In this document: positions 24,086-35,366 of the stretch, one piece after another
How positions within the stretch are numbered: position 1 is the stretch's first letter
Layout: every line of letters begins with the position of its first letter
NCBI GenBank assembly: GCA_001051155.2
Contig: JYIP02000001.1
Coordinates: 4,216,001-4,280,000 of the forward strand
From: Chrysoporthe austroafricana
Taxonomy: Eukaryota > Ascomycota > Sordariomycetes > Diaporthales > Cryphonectriaceae
Length of the DNA stretch: 64,000 nucleotides
Direction: 5' to 3'
Program-made: the position numbers and the translations under genes
The notes under the pieces: model-generated
Told to the model about the DNA's origin: nothing
Databases searched by the model: none
The model's input: the letters and a program-made list of their open reading frames with translations, nothing else

Positions 24086-26388
24086 ATGTATAGGATCTGG
24101 AACATCTATGTGCGTCCTTTACACCTACCCAAGCATCTTCCCGGGCTACCTGCCTCTGCGGCGTGAAGTTCACGCACGATTCGCCTCCGTGGCTAACCTA
24201 TCTTCTCGTTCAGGTCCTCGCCGCCTTCGGCACGATAGGCGGCGCGCTCTTCGGTTTCGATATCTCCTCTATGTCTGCCTGGGTCGGTATGTGACTGCCT
24301 TCTCCTCTGGCCCCCACGGCCCCTGGACGAAGCCTCTTACACTCCTCGTGTCGTGCAGGTAGCGACCAGTACCTCGACTACTTCAACAGCCCGAACTCTC
24401 TTCAACAGGGCGGTATCACAGCGTCCATGTCCGCAGGCAGCTTCGTCGGTTCGATCTGTGCTGGGTGGCTCTGCGATCGCCTCGGGCGTCGAGGTATCCT
24501 GAAGCTCGCCTCTGTCATCTGGGTGATTGGGGCCGTGCTCCAGTGTAGCTCTCAGAATGTGGCCCACCTGTGCGTTGGAAGAGTCGTCAGCGGCCTTGCG
24601 AGTAAGAATACCGACAAGAGATTGGCCCCTTTCCCTTTACCGTTGCTGACACTATACAATCAGTCGGCATCACGTCTTCCCAGGTTATTGTCTACCTTGC
24701 CGAGCTGGCTCCTGCGAAGATCCGTGGACAGATCGTCGGCATCCAACAGTGGGCTATTGACTGGGGCATTCTCATAAGCAAGTTCTCGTGATCACCTTCA
24801 GGAGCATGCCATAGGTCGGTGGCTGACGCATCCCTTGCAGTGTACCTCATCAGCTACGGCTGCTCCGTCTCCGTCTCAGGACCAGCGGCGTTCCGCATCG
24901 CCTGGGGTGTCCAGGGTGTTCCGGGCATTGTTCTCGGGGGCGCCATGTTCTTTTTCCCCGAGTCTCCTCGATGGCTCGCTAGCCGTATGAAGACCCACCC
25001 ACCCCTGACATTTGTGCTTCCGTGTGGACGAGACCCTGATGATTGGAAACATTTAGATGACCGCTGGGACGAGTGCATCGATGTCCTCGCGAATCTCCAT
25101 GCCAATGGAGATCGCGAGGCTCCCGTCGTACTGGTCGAGCTCGACGAAGTCAAGGAGGCCGTCCGGATTGCGGCCGAGTCGAAAGACCTTGGGTACGCTG
25201 GGCTCCTTGGGCCTAAGATGTGGTTCCGTACCATGTGTGGATTGAGTGTTCAGATTTGGTAAGTGTTGTCCACAAGATCTCGTAGGCCCTTCAGACTGGA
25301 GGAGACTGACCTGCCCTTAGGCAGCAGCTTTTAGGTGGAAATGTGATGCTTTACTATATTGTTTATATTTTCGATGTACGTTGTTGCCCCTAGACCTCTC
25401 GTAGGTTTTGATCAGATTGTTTGCTAACTGTGTTCTGTGGACAGATGGTGGGAGAGGCAAGTCGCCCAATGTTGCAACGCAGTTATGAATAAGGACTAAC
25501 CATACGCAGGGTGGTAATTCCGGACTCACAAGCGCCATCATCCAATACGTTGTGAGTAGATTCCTGACCCTTAGCATCCCACAGCAGGCGAAAGGACTAG
25601 CGTTCGTCACCTTTGCAAATCTAACTTCACCCTCCTTTAGATCTTCCTCGTCACTACAGGTGGGATCCTTCCAGTCGTCGACAGGCTGGGACGCAGACCG
25701 CTTCTGATCTACGGTGCCGTCATCTGCGGTCTCTTGCACTTCATCTCCGGCGCACTGATGGCCTCGTACGGCCACCATGTGTCCTCAGTCGACGGCAACT
25801 CCATCCTTACGTGGGAACTCACGAATGCTCGAGCAGCCAAGGCTATCATCGCTAGTAAGTCAGGCGTACTCTGTAGACGTTTATTAATCGCTTCATGAGA
25901 CATAATCTGACTTTCGGACCATCCTAGTGTGCTACATCTTCGTTGGCGTCTACGGCCTAACCTGGGCTCCAGTCGCCTGGATCTACGCCTCTGAGGTTTT
26001 CCCCCTGAGGTACCGTGCCAAAGGCGTCGGCATCTCCGCCGCCGGTAACTGGATTTTCAACCTGGCTCTCGCGCTCTTCGTTCCCAGCGCGTTCACCAAC
26101 ATTCAGTGGAAGACTTATATGATCTTCGGCACCTTCTGCGTGGTCATGGCTATCTTTGCCTTCCTCCTGTACCCAGAGACCGCGGGCAAGTCGCTAGAGG
26201 AGATCGACTATGTGTTTGAGGCGAAGGTACCCGCTTGGAGGAGTGCTGATCTTGGCGGGACGTTTGAGGAGAGGGTCCGCGGCGTGCAGTCTAAACGGGA
26301 GCACCCGGGCGTGGGCGAGGTAGCACATGAGGAGAAGGCGCCCAGTGCTACTCCTAAGACTGCTCTGCCAGCTGAGGAGCAGGTCTGA
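24086..26388 (+). CDS. MFS sugar/hexose transporter family protein
   Basis: Eleven exons, join(24086..24109,24214..24286,24359..24601,24664..24777,24841..24984,25057..25258,25321..25375,25445..25456,25510..25551,25641..25854,25928..26388), give 527 residues with an unbroken frame. It belongs to the sugar-porter family of the major facilitator superfamily (12 helices, plasma membrane, proton-coupled uptake of a hexose or related sugar). Visible signatures are GGALFGFDISSM (helix 1), DRLGRRG after helix 2, PESPRWL at the end of helix 6, the QQLLGGN block of helix 7, DRLGRRP after helix 8, WIYASEVFPLRYRAKG and PETAGKSLEEID after helix 12. Two introns (24778-24840 and 25457-25509) use GC donors with the consensus GCAAGT. 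Exon 8 is only 12 nt and supplies four residues that restore the expected spacing before helix 8. The C-terminal cytosolic tail is about 60 residues. The substrate cannot be told from sequence. Confidence 0.92.
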
Positions 26389-26908
26389 TGTACAAGGTGG
26401 GGAGCTACCTCGCGCAGGCAATGTCAGGGTCTTAGTGTTGGGCAGGATGGTCGGAGCCTCTAAGCCTTCTTTGCACGAGGATGAATGATCTGTAACGTGC
26501 CAGATTGTCACAGTGAGGGCGATAGTTGGCCAGAAACGATGGTTGTGGTACTCGAGCGCATTGGAATAGCCACAGTGAAATCTGAATATTATATTTGGAT
26601 TTCAAAGTCGTCTCTCAGCCTTATCATCGAGCTGGAAATCGTTTAGTCAGCCTCCCCTCCCCTGCAACCAAGCGTGCAAGGGAAAGACAAGCTCTGGCTA
26701 ATTTGAGGGTTAGGGCTTTGGAGGTCCCCAAATAGGCTAGCGGTTCATCGCGGCAGAATCGTCGCTCATCAACGACAACCAATATTGTTCACCAACTCGC
26801 GGGCGCTTGGTCACGGTCACCTCACCACAGGCATGCTATATAAATCTCCACTAGCAATGCCAGGTCCGTAACTACGCTTCCAGTGTTGGTAGGTCTCATT
26901 CAGAAGCG
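26389..26908. other. Intergenic with promoter
   Basis: About 0.5 kb between two plus-strand genes. It contains no open frame worth reporting and carries the TATA box listed separately. Confidence 0.6.
26837..26844 (+). promoter_or_regulatory. TATA box
   Basis: TATATAAA, 65 bp before the ATG at 26909, in the only suitable position for a core promoter of that gene. Confidence 0.6.
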
Positions 26909-28114
26909 ATGCAGTTCGCCGCGCGGGCGGCAAGAGGCTTAACCGGTGTTACGGTCTGCCGCCCATCGACGCTCCCACAACTGAGTACGGGAACTTTTAC
27001 AATTCGAAGATCAACCACCCTGTCGCCCGACGATTTCGCCGGGCAGGTAGTCGAGAATCGGACAGAACTGAAGTCACGACGGAAAGCTCCTGGCAGACCC
27101 AAACCTTGTGAGGGAAAGGATGGGCCTTCGGTCCATATCAAACCCCCATGGCTTCGCTTGCCTCAGTCCACGCAGATAGGAGCGACGTGGTCCCAGGCCG
27201 GGAAGTCATTTGCGAACATTGACGAGCCAAATTCCATCGACGAGAACGATCTGTTGGCCGAGCCTGGAGCGGATGGGCTGTCGGGCCTGCCGACAGTCAC
27301 GCAGTTGGAGCGCGGCTCCCCTCGCAAGGTCAAGGGAGTCAGCTTCGCCAGATTCAAGGCGGTCAAAGAAAAGATTCTACTAGAAGCTGGAAAGAATGGT
27401 GACTCAGGTCTGGCATTGAGACCACGGGCGACGGGGAATGTGTTCACGAAGCACTTCACAGGCAAGGGAGTAGGCTTGCCAGGCTTGTCAGCACAAGATA
27501 CACGACCACACGCCGTCTGCTTCCGTGAGCTGCCCAGGGGCACCACAAAGGAAACCATCCTCGGTCTAATCAGCCGCGCAGGAGACGACAAGATCCGGCA
27601 CAACGCCGCGCGCGTGGCGGACGCGAGGGTGACGGCGCCCGGGGTGATACTCGTGGAGTTCTTCCATTCTACGGGCGCCATGACGGTGCACCGCCTAGCA
27701 AAAGCCGGCGCCATCAGGCTCCCAGGCGACGGGCTCTTACGAACGACCCTGCACCGCGGCACTAACGTCTCGGACCCATCCGCTAGTACCGGTCTGGCGG
27801 CTTTCGGCGGCGCGTCAAGGAAGAACTACATGCATGAGACGTTCCGCAAGCAACAGGTTGTGCGGCGCGTTCGTCACAACAACACCATGGAGCTGCATGC
27901 GCGTGATGATGTCCCGAGTAAGCAGCCATGGCTTGCTACATTTCCGGACGCCGAGCAGCCGGGGGCTCCGGAACTGCATAGAGAGGCGTCGGTCGGTGAC
28001 CTTGAAAAGGAAATTCAGCAGAGGCTCGAGCAAGAGCTCTCGCAGGCTAAAAACCAAGAAAGGGTGACCGATTCGAAGTTGCCTTGGGGAGGCTACCCCT
28101 CGGGAAAGGGATAG
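26909..28114 (+). CDS. Hypothetical protein with RRM-like segment
   Basis: A single open frame of 401 codons without introns, ending at TAG 28112-28114. The first 100 residues are basic and low in acidic residues (MQFAARAARGLTG...), which could be a mitochondrial presequence. Residues about 200-275 have the look of a degenerate RNA recognition motif: HAVCFRELPRGTTKETI resembles an RNP2 strand and helix 1, and GVILVEFFHSTGAMTVHRLA resembles an RNP1 strand and helix 2. The aromatic RNP1 positions are only partly kept. The C-terminus ends in a Gln/Glu-rich helix (LEKEIQQRLEQELSQAKNQ). I do not recognise a named family; RNA binding is inference. GC-rich codon use and a TATA box upstream argue for a real gene. 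Confidence 0.72.
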   Translation: MQFAARAARGLTGVTVCRPSTLPQLSTGTFTIRRSTTLSPDDFAGQVVENRTELKSRRKAPGRPKPCEGKDGPSVHIKPPWLRLPQSTQIGATWSQAGKSFANIDEPNSIDENDLLAEPGADGLSGLPTVTQLERGSPRKVKGVSFARFKAVKEKILLEAGKNGDSGLALRPRATGNVFTKHFTGKGVGLPGLSAQDTRPHAVCFRELPRGTTKETILGLISRAGDDKIRHNAARVADARVTAPGVILVEFFHSTGAMTVHRLAKAGAIRLPGDGLLRTTLHRGTNVSDPSASTGLAAFGGASRKNYMHETFRKQQVVRRVRHNNTMELHARDDVPSKQPWLATFPDAEQPGAPELHREASVGDLEKEIQQRLEQELSQAKNQERVTDSKLPWGGYPSGKG

Positions 28115-30112
28115 AGGACATTATTTGGCATACGTGAATTGCCGTCTTGAGGCGGCTACAGTGTGCACCGGAATTTTGAAAATTTACTAGGCTATCATTC
28201 GGTTCAGGGTTTGTTCAGGGACTGCGTTGGCTCGCAGAGCATCTCAATGTCCCTACCCGACTCTAGCGCCCTGTTGCCACTGGTGGAATATTGGGACCGA
28301 TGTGCAACAGTACAGGAAAGAAAGGCACTCGCCGCTTCAAATGTATGAAGAAGCGTTTGCGATGTCGGTGTCATAGAGAAGACCACGTTGAAGTTAGTAT
28401 TGCCCAAATTTGGGACATATCAGGACTATCCTGAATCGAGTTTTCAGTACAAGCGCAATTATCTGTGCCAAGAGCGCGGGCACATATATACATCGCTGGC
28501 CATCACAGATCTCATGCCGGCGTTAAGTGCCTCGTCTTTACCACTTCTTCTCAGCTGTTACACGGACACCTAAGGGTGCCCCAGGAAAGGATATTGAGGC
28601 ATTGCGACCTACGCGCCGTTGGGCCTGACCGGTCCAGCCCAACTGCAGGAAGAAGGACGCCCAACTGCATAAAAAAGGAGGCTGGGCAATAGATGCCTGA
28701 GGCAGACGTTGAGAACCAAAGTCTATAAGTACGGCGGGAACGAGCCCGTCGGGTCAAGGAGGGACCTGGCTCTTCAGCACTCCTTAGAACACCTCAACAG
28801 TTATCGTTGAATGAAGACCCCTTCCAAGCCCAGATTCCTGCCCTTGTAACATCAGCTGCCCCCAGGCCTCTCTCTCGAGCCCTCCCGCCCCTTTGCTTCC
28901 CGCCTACTGTGATCTGTTCTTCGAAAGATCTTAGTGTGTCTGGGTCGTTGCACTGTGATCATTGTTTCGTGGACCATCTAGCACTTCATCGACATGGCCC
29001 CAGTAATTAATATTTGTCATACAGTAGTGACATGTGATACAGTCGTGTCTGGCTGCCGCACAACTCTCTTCATGACTGGTCCAGTCTGGAGCGAAGAGAC
29101 AAGGGCAGAGCTCGGTGTCGTAGAACATGACGAGTTGACCATCCGGTCTGTGACGGGATCATTCGAGAGCCAAGTTGCTCTACTTCTTGTTTCGCTATTG
29201 CGTACGAGCCCTTTTCTCTTACCCGTGGGTCGCGTTTTTGAGGTGATGGGATGCTGCAGGCGCCCAACTCGTGGTAGAGAAGGTGCTATTTGCAGAATCA
29301 TGGGCTGCGAACCTTCGCACATATATGAGAGTCCGCGGCAATGGGCACATTACATTGCGGGACGTCCTATTTGCCTAGGTCGGCGGGTTCGCTTTTGTTC
29401 ACACTTGGACGATGTTGCTCATCCTTTCTTTCAGAATCATCGGGAGCCAATCCCACTCACATGACTCTGCTTCTTTGACGGTCTAGCCGTCTTTGACAGT
29501 CTGTGATGGTCTCGTGGAACTCTGCTGTCATTAGTATCAGTACGCCACGAGTAGTGACTGGCTGCCCGTCTTAGGCCCAAGTGCAAATCAGTGACAATTT
29601 CGCTTGCCTTTTGGTATGCACTGTTGCGCTGAGAACCGGAAGTGAGAGCTACCAATAATTGCGCGTCTGAGTTGGACCGGACGTCTCGCCAACAGCTTCG
29701 AACGTGGAAGAACCGAGGCACTGGCGTTGACACGGAACGCAGGCAGATGAGTGGGTCGGGCGCCACCGCAATTGGCTACTTTCGACGGCACGAGTCCTTT
29801 ACATGCGCGTTTCCTAGGTAGGCAGGCACCCAGACTATGCATTCTGCGCAATTTGTCTGCAATGGCGCTTTTCCTGAAGTTGATCCGCTAGATATTGCAG
29901 GCCATGTTGAGGCAAGGGTGATATTGGAGCCGGGGCCGCAAGGATGGGAACATGGGTGCGAGTTCCTCCGGCTTATTTATCCGGCTACTTATCATGTTGC
30001 TACCCTGCAGCATTTTGGGTTTGAGGAAGCTATCGTGTTGTCCAGATTGCTCGGCTGAGGTCCTGCCTATTGGATTGAGACGAGGTTTAGACTGTGGATT
30101 AGCATCTCCAAG
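28115..30112. other. Intergenic with one solo LTR
   Basis: About 2 kb. The only feature I can support is the 296-bp solo LTR at 28556-28851. Frames at 28994-29464 (+) and 29837-30058 (+) are open but not protein-like. Confidence 0.5.
28556..28851 (+). repeat. Solo LTR, family 1 copy A, with target duplication TCAGC
   Basis: The 296-bp unit begins TGTTACACGGACACC and ends GCCCTTGTAACA, so it has the TG...CA ends of an LTR and short terminal inverted repeats (TGTTACA/TGTAACA). It is flanked on both sides by TCAGC (28551-28555 and 28852-28856), a perfect 5-bp target duplication. A second copy lies at 43555-43830. An internal TCTATAAGTACGG is a plausible LTR promoter in plus orientation, which is why plus is given. 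No internal retrotransposon sequence is attached, so it is a solo LTR left by recombination (or a small non-autonomous element). Confidence 0.88.
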
Positions 30113-31666
30113 ATGACGAGACGGACCATCGGGCAGCGTGAGACTGGGCAAGCCGGGTCGGCTTGCGAGGCCTTGGAGGGTGCGACTGTTGGCGAGGACA
30201 CTCCTTCAATGGACCTGCCCGTCCGATCAGATGGCGAAGGCATCTCGATGCGGAGCCTTCCCAGGCAGGTCTTCTCAACGGCGTACGGCATGACTATCAA
30301 GAGGCCCAGCCACTGCCAAGATGGGACCGCCGAGGCAACGAAGAAGAAGACCTTCATTGTCATCAAGGCAGGCCTACTCATTCCAGGTGACGGAGAGCCC
30401 TTCAGCAACGCAGCGCTGGTCATTGAAAATAAGACCATCGCCTGGATCGGGCTGCAGCAAGATGTTCCGGAGAAGTACACATCGGCACCTCATCGCGCGT
30501 ACAATGTTCCCTACCTGATGCCCGGGCTCTGGGACGTGCACGTTCACTGCATGGGGGACAGCATCACAGGCGAAGAGGGGCCGGGATACACGGGCTTCAT
30601 CACCAATCATCCGGCGTCAGCCGGCGCGCGTTTGGCCCGCGCGTGCTGGGAGGCCCTACAGCGCGGCTACACGAGCTTGAGGGATGTAGCCGGCATGGGT
30701 AGCGAGGTGGCTAGGGCTATCAACGAGGGGGAGATCGTGGGGCCAAACATCTATTCCTGCGGCGCATGCCTCTCGCAGACAGCCGGGCACGGTGACATCT
30801 TCAACCTACCTGCAGACGTCGTCTATCAGAATCTGGGCGTCACACAGGTCAATGCCGGGCACTTTGGGACGGGCGTCAGCTGCATTGTCGATGGGGTGGA
30901 CGAGTGCCGGAGGGCCGTGAGGCTGCAGATCCGGAGGGGCGCGAAGTGCATCAAGGTGCTTGCTTCGGGAGGCGTCATGTCGCGGGACGACGACGTGCGG
31001 TATGCGCAGTTCAGCGACGAGGAGCTGAAGGTCATCGTCGAGGAAGCTGCAAGGCAAGGGCGGTCCGTCGCCGCCCACGTTCACGCCAAACCCGGTATTC
31101 TCGCCGCGGTGAGAGCCGGAGTGAGAACGCTCGAACACTTGTCGTTCGCAGACCAGGAGTGCATCGACCTCATCAAGGAGAGGGGGACGATCTGCGTGCC
31201 GACCCGCTTCATCAACGAGTACCTTCTCTCGACCGGCGGAGAGGGCCTGGACCCTTCGGTGTGGGAGAAGGCCAAGCTCGCTGCCTCCAACCACCTGACA
31301 GCGTACAAGCTGGCAATCAAAGCCGGCTGCCCCATTGCGATGGGGACGGATACACCACCTGGCGTCAACGCAGCCGTCGAGCTGGAGTATGCTGTCAAGG
31401 CTGGGCTGAGCAACCTGGAGGCAATCAAGGCCGCGACGGTCAATGGCGCGCTGACAGTTGGTGTCCAGGCGCTGAAAACCGGTCAGCTCAAGGTTGGATA
31501 TGAAGCCGACGTTCTTGGGCTTACAGCGAACCCGGTCGACGATGTAAGGATTCTGCAGGATAAGGCCAAGATTAAGTGGGTTTGGAAGGGCGGCAAGATT
31601 TATAAAGGACCTGGTGTCGGACCTTGGGGAGAGGAAAAATGGTGGGGAGACGACTTCACAGGATGA
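30113..31666 (+). CDS. Metal-dependent amidohydrolase, ochratoxinase/imidazolonepropionase-like
   Basis: An intronless frame of 517 residues of the amidohydrolase superfamily (TIM barrel, two-metal centre), most like the fungal group that includes ochratoxinase and bacterial Xaa-Pro/Xaa-Arg-type amidohydrolases, which hydrolyse amide bonds. The metal ligands can all be placed: HVH at 143-145, the Lys that becomes carboxylated in CIKVLASGG (281), His in AAHVHAK (322), His in LEHLSF (342) and Asp in MGTDTP (413). SCGACLSQTAGHGD and GVMSRDDDVRYAQFS are typical loops. The catalytic part begins with FIVIKAGLLIPG near residue 81. The first 60-80 residues are not homologous-looking, and later ATGs (residues 33, 46, 60) are possible true starts. 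No signal peptide is seen, so probably cytosolic. The actual substrate is unknown. Confidence 0.9.
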   Translation: MTRRTIGQRETGQAGSACEALEGATVGEDTPSMDLPVRSDGEGISMRSLPRQVFSTAYGMTIKRPSHCQDGTAEATKKKTFIVIKAGLLIPGDGEPFSNAALVIENKTIAWIGLQQDVPEKYTSAPHRAYNVPYLMPGLWDVHVHCMGDSITGEEGPGYTGFITNHPASAGARLARACWEALQRGYTSLRDVAGMGSEVARAINEGEIVGPNIYSCGACLSQTAGHGDIFNLPADVVYQNLGVTQVNAGHFGTGVSCIVDGVDECRRAVRLQIRRGAKCIKVLASGGVMSRDDDVRYAQFSDEELKVIVEEAARQGRSVAAHVHAKPGILAAVRAGVRTLEHLSFADQECIDLIKERGTICVPTRFINEYLLSTGGEGLDPSVWEKAKLAASNHLTAYKLAIKAGCPIAMGTDTPPGVNAAVELEYAVKAGLSNLEAIKAATVNGALTVGVQALKTGQLKVGYEADVLGLTANPVDDVRILQDKAKIKWVWKGGKIYKGPGVGPWGEEKWWGDDFTG

Positions 31667-32906
31667 AGTCGACTCAGTTGCAGGCAGCGATATTTTTTAG
31701 ACTTTGGGGGCTGGGGGCGAGACCTCCAAAGAGGCCCCCATCTCCCCAAAAAAAGAAAAGAAATTCCCGAAAAGGGAACCTCTCTTCTCGATTTATCTGA
31801 CGTCGCAGCAACTGCGCTCACAAAATTGAGGAGCCTATCACAAGGGTCTTGGTCTGAGCGGATCAATTCCTCGCTCTCGCTTTGTGGGGAGAAGAGAGGG
31901 GGTGTACAGGGTCGAGGCCGTGGCACTGTGGATTACGTCTCTCGGACTTGGGCGGACCATCTCTTTGATACAATGCTCCAGGCTGAAGCTCGTCAGCTAA
32001 AATTTCCATGGACCTTTCACTACGCGCTGAGGCCGTCTCAACTTGAATGGGCCAGGCCAGCGACCGGCCCGCTCAGCACTATTGCTTACCTCGCGTCGCG
32101 ACTTTGGTATGCTTATGTCCATACTGGGACACCAGCCTACCCAGCCGCAACCTACCACGTATGACGACACGACCAGCGATTGCCGTAACCTTCGGGGCCT
32201 ATGAAAAAGGCCCTGGAAAGTGCAGGAATAAGCGCGTTGTTGAGGCCTTCAGCCGACCGAGGCAATCTCTTCCCTGAAATCCTCAGCCACACCGAGGGCC
32301 CACCAACCTCTCGCAACATGATGATGAGGTCGGCCCGCGAATCTCCAGGAGATTCCCGACCTCATGGGTACACCGCATTATGACGTTTGACAGCCACTGG
32401 ATCAGGAACGCGCTTCGCCATCGCTGCGTGCATGACCTGCCAGAGCTCCCAGCTAAGCTCGCTGCTAGACGTGATTGCCCAGAGGCACACGGCGGAGGCC
32501 GCCAATTACACGGCCATACACGGGGCCCAATCTCGTGGACCCGCCTTCAGCCGATCTGGGACGGCGTCTCGGAGCAGCCCCATTGGACCAAGGATCTCTT
32601 TAACGCCCCCGGTCGGGCGACGGTCAGGGCCAGGGGTCTCTTGGCCACCGGAGGCTTATATCTTGTTTGAACGATGTTTTGTTTCTTCCGCTGAGAGGAG
32701 ATCATAAGTTGTTTCTAGGGTCTTCCCCCCTCGCGGCGCTGGCCTTTGTTGATTCCTTTTTTTAGTTGCTGCTTTTTTGTCGCCTTCTTCGTCTTCCTGC
32801 ATCGTCTTCTTCTTTCAGCGGCTCCGAGCAACTAACCACCCAAGACCCCGGAAGCTCTAATTAGTCCACGGCCCGTGCCATCGGCGGCTACGAACCGCCG
32901 GGAGGG
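31667..32906. other. Intergenic, promoter of the C2H2 gene
   Basis: About 1.2 kb. Frames between 31826 and 32707 overlap each other and lack protein-like features. Positions 32750-32820 are strongly pyrimidine-rich (TTTTTTTAG, CTGCTTTTTTGTCG, CTTCTTCG), typical of fungal core promoters and 5' UTRs, shortly before the ATG at 32907. Confidence 0.5.
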
Positions 32907-35366
32907 ATGGGTCCCCAAGCAGAGCAACCATACCATCAGTCGCCATATGCAAGAGCGGCGCCAGGCAGTGGAACGATGGGAGCGACGCGCCCGGATCCCT
33001 ACAGCGGTGGTGGGTCGCTGCCCAGAAGGAGACAGAAACAACAGATGTCTGTCGTCGTCCCACTGAATAACTCTGAACTCATGTCCCTATCCGCGGCGAC
33101 TCTGTCTTCCTATCCCCTCGGCGTCCCAGAAGCGACAAACACTTCGCGGTCCGCCGGATTCGACACAGCGCTTTACGATCCGAGCTCTGATTCCGTTCAT
33201 ATACTGCCGCATAGCCGCCAGGTATCCACAGACTCTCAAGGCCAGGATTCTGGGATCATAGTCGGCAACGCGAAATCAAACCGATCTCGATTCGTGTATT
33301 CCCCAAGCCCAAGGCGCCAAAGCTTTGATCTCCCTTTAAGGAATCGAGGACCTGGTCAGGAGACAAGCAGCATCACTTCCGTGACTCCTTTCAAGTTGGG
33401 TCATATTAGAGGAAAAACCGTCGAGTGAGCAGCCCCCGTCCTGAGGCATGTCTCTTGAGGCCGCACTCATGGCTTCCTGTTTGTGACATTGAACTAGCTG
33501 ACGCCTACTTGCAGCCTCATGTCTCCACCGCCTGGCAGGAAGCGAAGCCACAAGGCTTTGATAGAGCATGTGTCTAGTAAAAGCATTGACGCTAACCCCA
33601 GCGAGGCCTTAACCCAGCAGATTGCCTCATCGGTCCTGCAAGAACGGTATGGGAACCGGCGAGCGAATGCAGCACCCGACCAAGTCCCGGATGCTGCTCC
33701 TCAACGTGCCCAGGACATTTCGAACACAGCTCAGGGTGGCCAGCCAACGCGCTGGGGTTTACCAAGCAACCCCCGATCATGGATCAACCACTCGAGATCA
33801 ACGTCGAGAACCTCGTCGAGAAGTTCGGGTCCAAGGTTTCGGTCTGAGATTCCCAGTATTCCGGAGAGCAGCAGCGGTCGGATGGCTGAAGACGACGACG
33901 ACCCTTTTCAATATGACAAGCAGAGTGGCATTGAGGAACGCAGGAGCAGAAGCCGCGGACCAGTCGAGAGCCGCGCGGAGACTAAGCTCAGAGGCGAAAA
34001 TAGGACTCAAGGCTACCCGTGTCCGTTCAGGAGGAGGAATCCCGTGGTGTTCAATGTCCGAGATCACGAAACTTGCGCTAGACGCTCCTTCTCAGATATC
34101 GCGGAGCTCAGGTATGTGCTGTCAGCTCTGTGAGCGATCACATATGTGTAAACTAATGACCGAACAGGCGCCATATAAGAACTGATCACCGCAATCAAAG
34201 GGCAACCTATCGGTGCCCACGCTGCAAACAGGCTTTCGCCAATCAGGCTGGGTTGAGTGATCACCTCACAGTTCCTCTCGAGGACATGTGTGAGCCACGG
34301 CCAATGGAACCAGATAATTTCGCTGAAGTCGGAATCACGGAGGATGTGGACAGGGCTCTTGCTGGCAGCAGAATCCACACTTGGGAAGAGATGTGGCATC
34401 TTCTCTTCCCGCAGGATGCTGCTGTTCTCGATCTAGGTTCGTCGGTCTCTCATAACTTCATCGACTAGTAACTGATGTCGATCTCTAGAAATCCTGCCCG
34501 TTGTTGAGATATTCGAAGCCGAAGAGGAATTTGATGACAGCGCGGCTGAGCTGAAAGATGACCTTTGCGAGTGCTTGAAACGGGTCCTACCCGATCAGGC
34601 CGGAGATTCCCTAGTCTTCAGCGTCCTCGCCGGTCAGATCCAACTGGTATTCGAGCAGCACAGAGCCAAGGTCAACCGAAGATGCCGCAACAACGTGACC
34701 GGCGGGAACAAACGGCCCTCCTTAGACAAGAGCAAGGTCAGGCTGTCCCGCTTCTCCGTCAGCACCGTCTCCCATGGCAACCAAGCCGGCGGTCAGCGGT
34801 CGTCGTATCACCCCACAAGGGCGCGGGGGTCGCAAGGTCGACCCGTCCTGTCGAGGACGAACACCATCAGCCCGTCGTCGTCCGTCTACTCCCGATCGTC
34901 CTCCTCATCCTCGCACGCGCGCGGCCGGTCCGTGACGCGCTCGAGCTCTCTGAGCATCGAGAGCCCTCGCCTGCCCTTCCGCGACTGGGTCCAGGGCGTC
35001 AAGCTCAACCCCGAGGCCGTCTCGTCGGGACAACGAGACTCCGGACTTGCTCTACAGTGCGACGAGTGCAACGCCGAGCCGTGCCAGTGCGCTACTTACG
35101 CGGACCAGCTGTCGGCGTTTTTGACGCCGGTTCCTGGGGCAGCGCCGGTGACGTTGTCGCCATACGGGCAAGGGGGAAGCGACGAGGCTGATATGGACTG
35201 GGCAGCAAATTATGTTGATGACGTGCTGTCTGCTGGTGGCTTGTTGACGGCGCGGGGCTTAGATGCGAAGAACAAGTCGGGACACGACACTATAGACCAA
35301 GAGAGGTTGGAGAGGTTGGGGAGACGATCGCCTATGGCCCCGACCGTGCAGCCAGAGTTTATTTGA
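32907..35366 (+). CDS. C2H2 zinc-finger protein, putative transcription factor
   Basis: Four exons, join(32907..33424,33515..34111,34168..34436,34489..35366), encode 753 residues; introns are 52-90 nt and GT-AG. The first 330 residues are Ser/Arg/Pro-rich and disordered. Two finger-like units follow. YPCPFRRRNPVVFNVRDHETC with LRRHIRTDH (about 336-378) has the first Cys far from the second, as in a fungal-specific family. YRCPRCKQAF...LSDHLTVPLEDMC (about 385-410) has a standard C-x2-C and a His then Cys. After them comes a conserved block (GITEDVDRALAGSRIHTWEEMWHLLFPQD) and a Ser/Arg-rich tail ending in a small Cys cluster (CDECNAEPCQC). The layout matches uncharacterised fungal C2H2 proteins thought to be nuclear. 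DNA binding is inference. Exon 3 joins the two fingers in frame, which supports the splice model. Confidence 0.87.

Noticed and set aside
28994..29464. Plus-strand frame of 156 codons
   Set aside because: No protein-like pattern; antisense frames of similar length overlap it.
24000..31666. Transporter, secreted protein and amidohydrolase as a catabolic or secondary-metabolite gene cluster
   Set aside because: No shared regulator, no core biosynthetic enzyme, wide spacing and a solo LTR between them; co-function cannot be supported.
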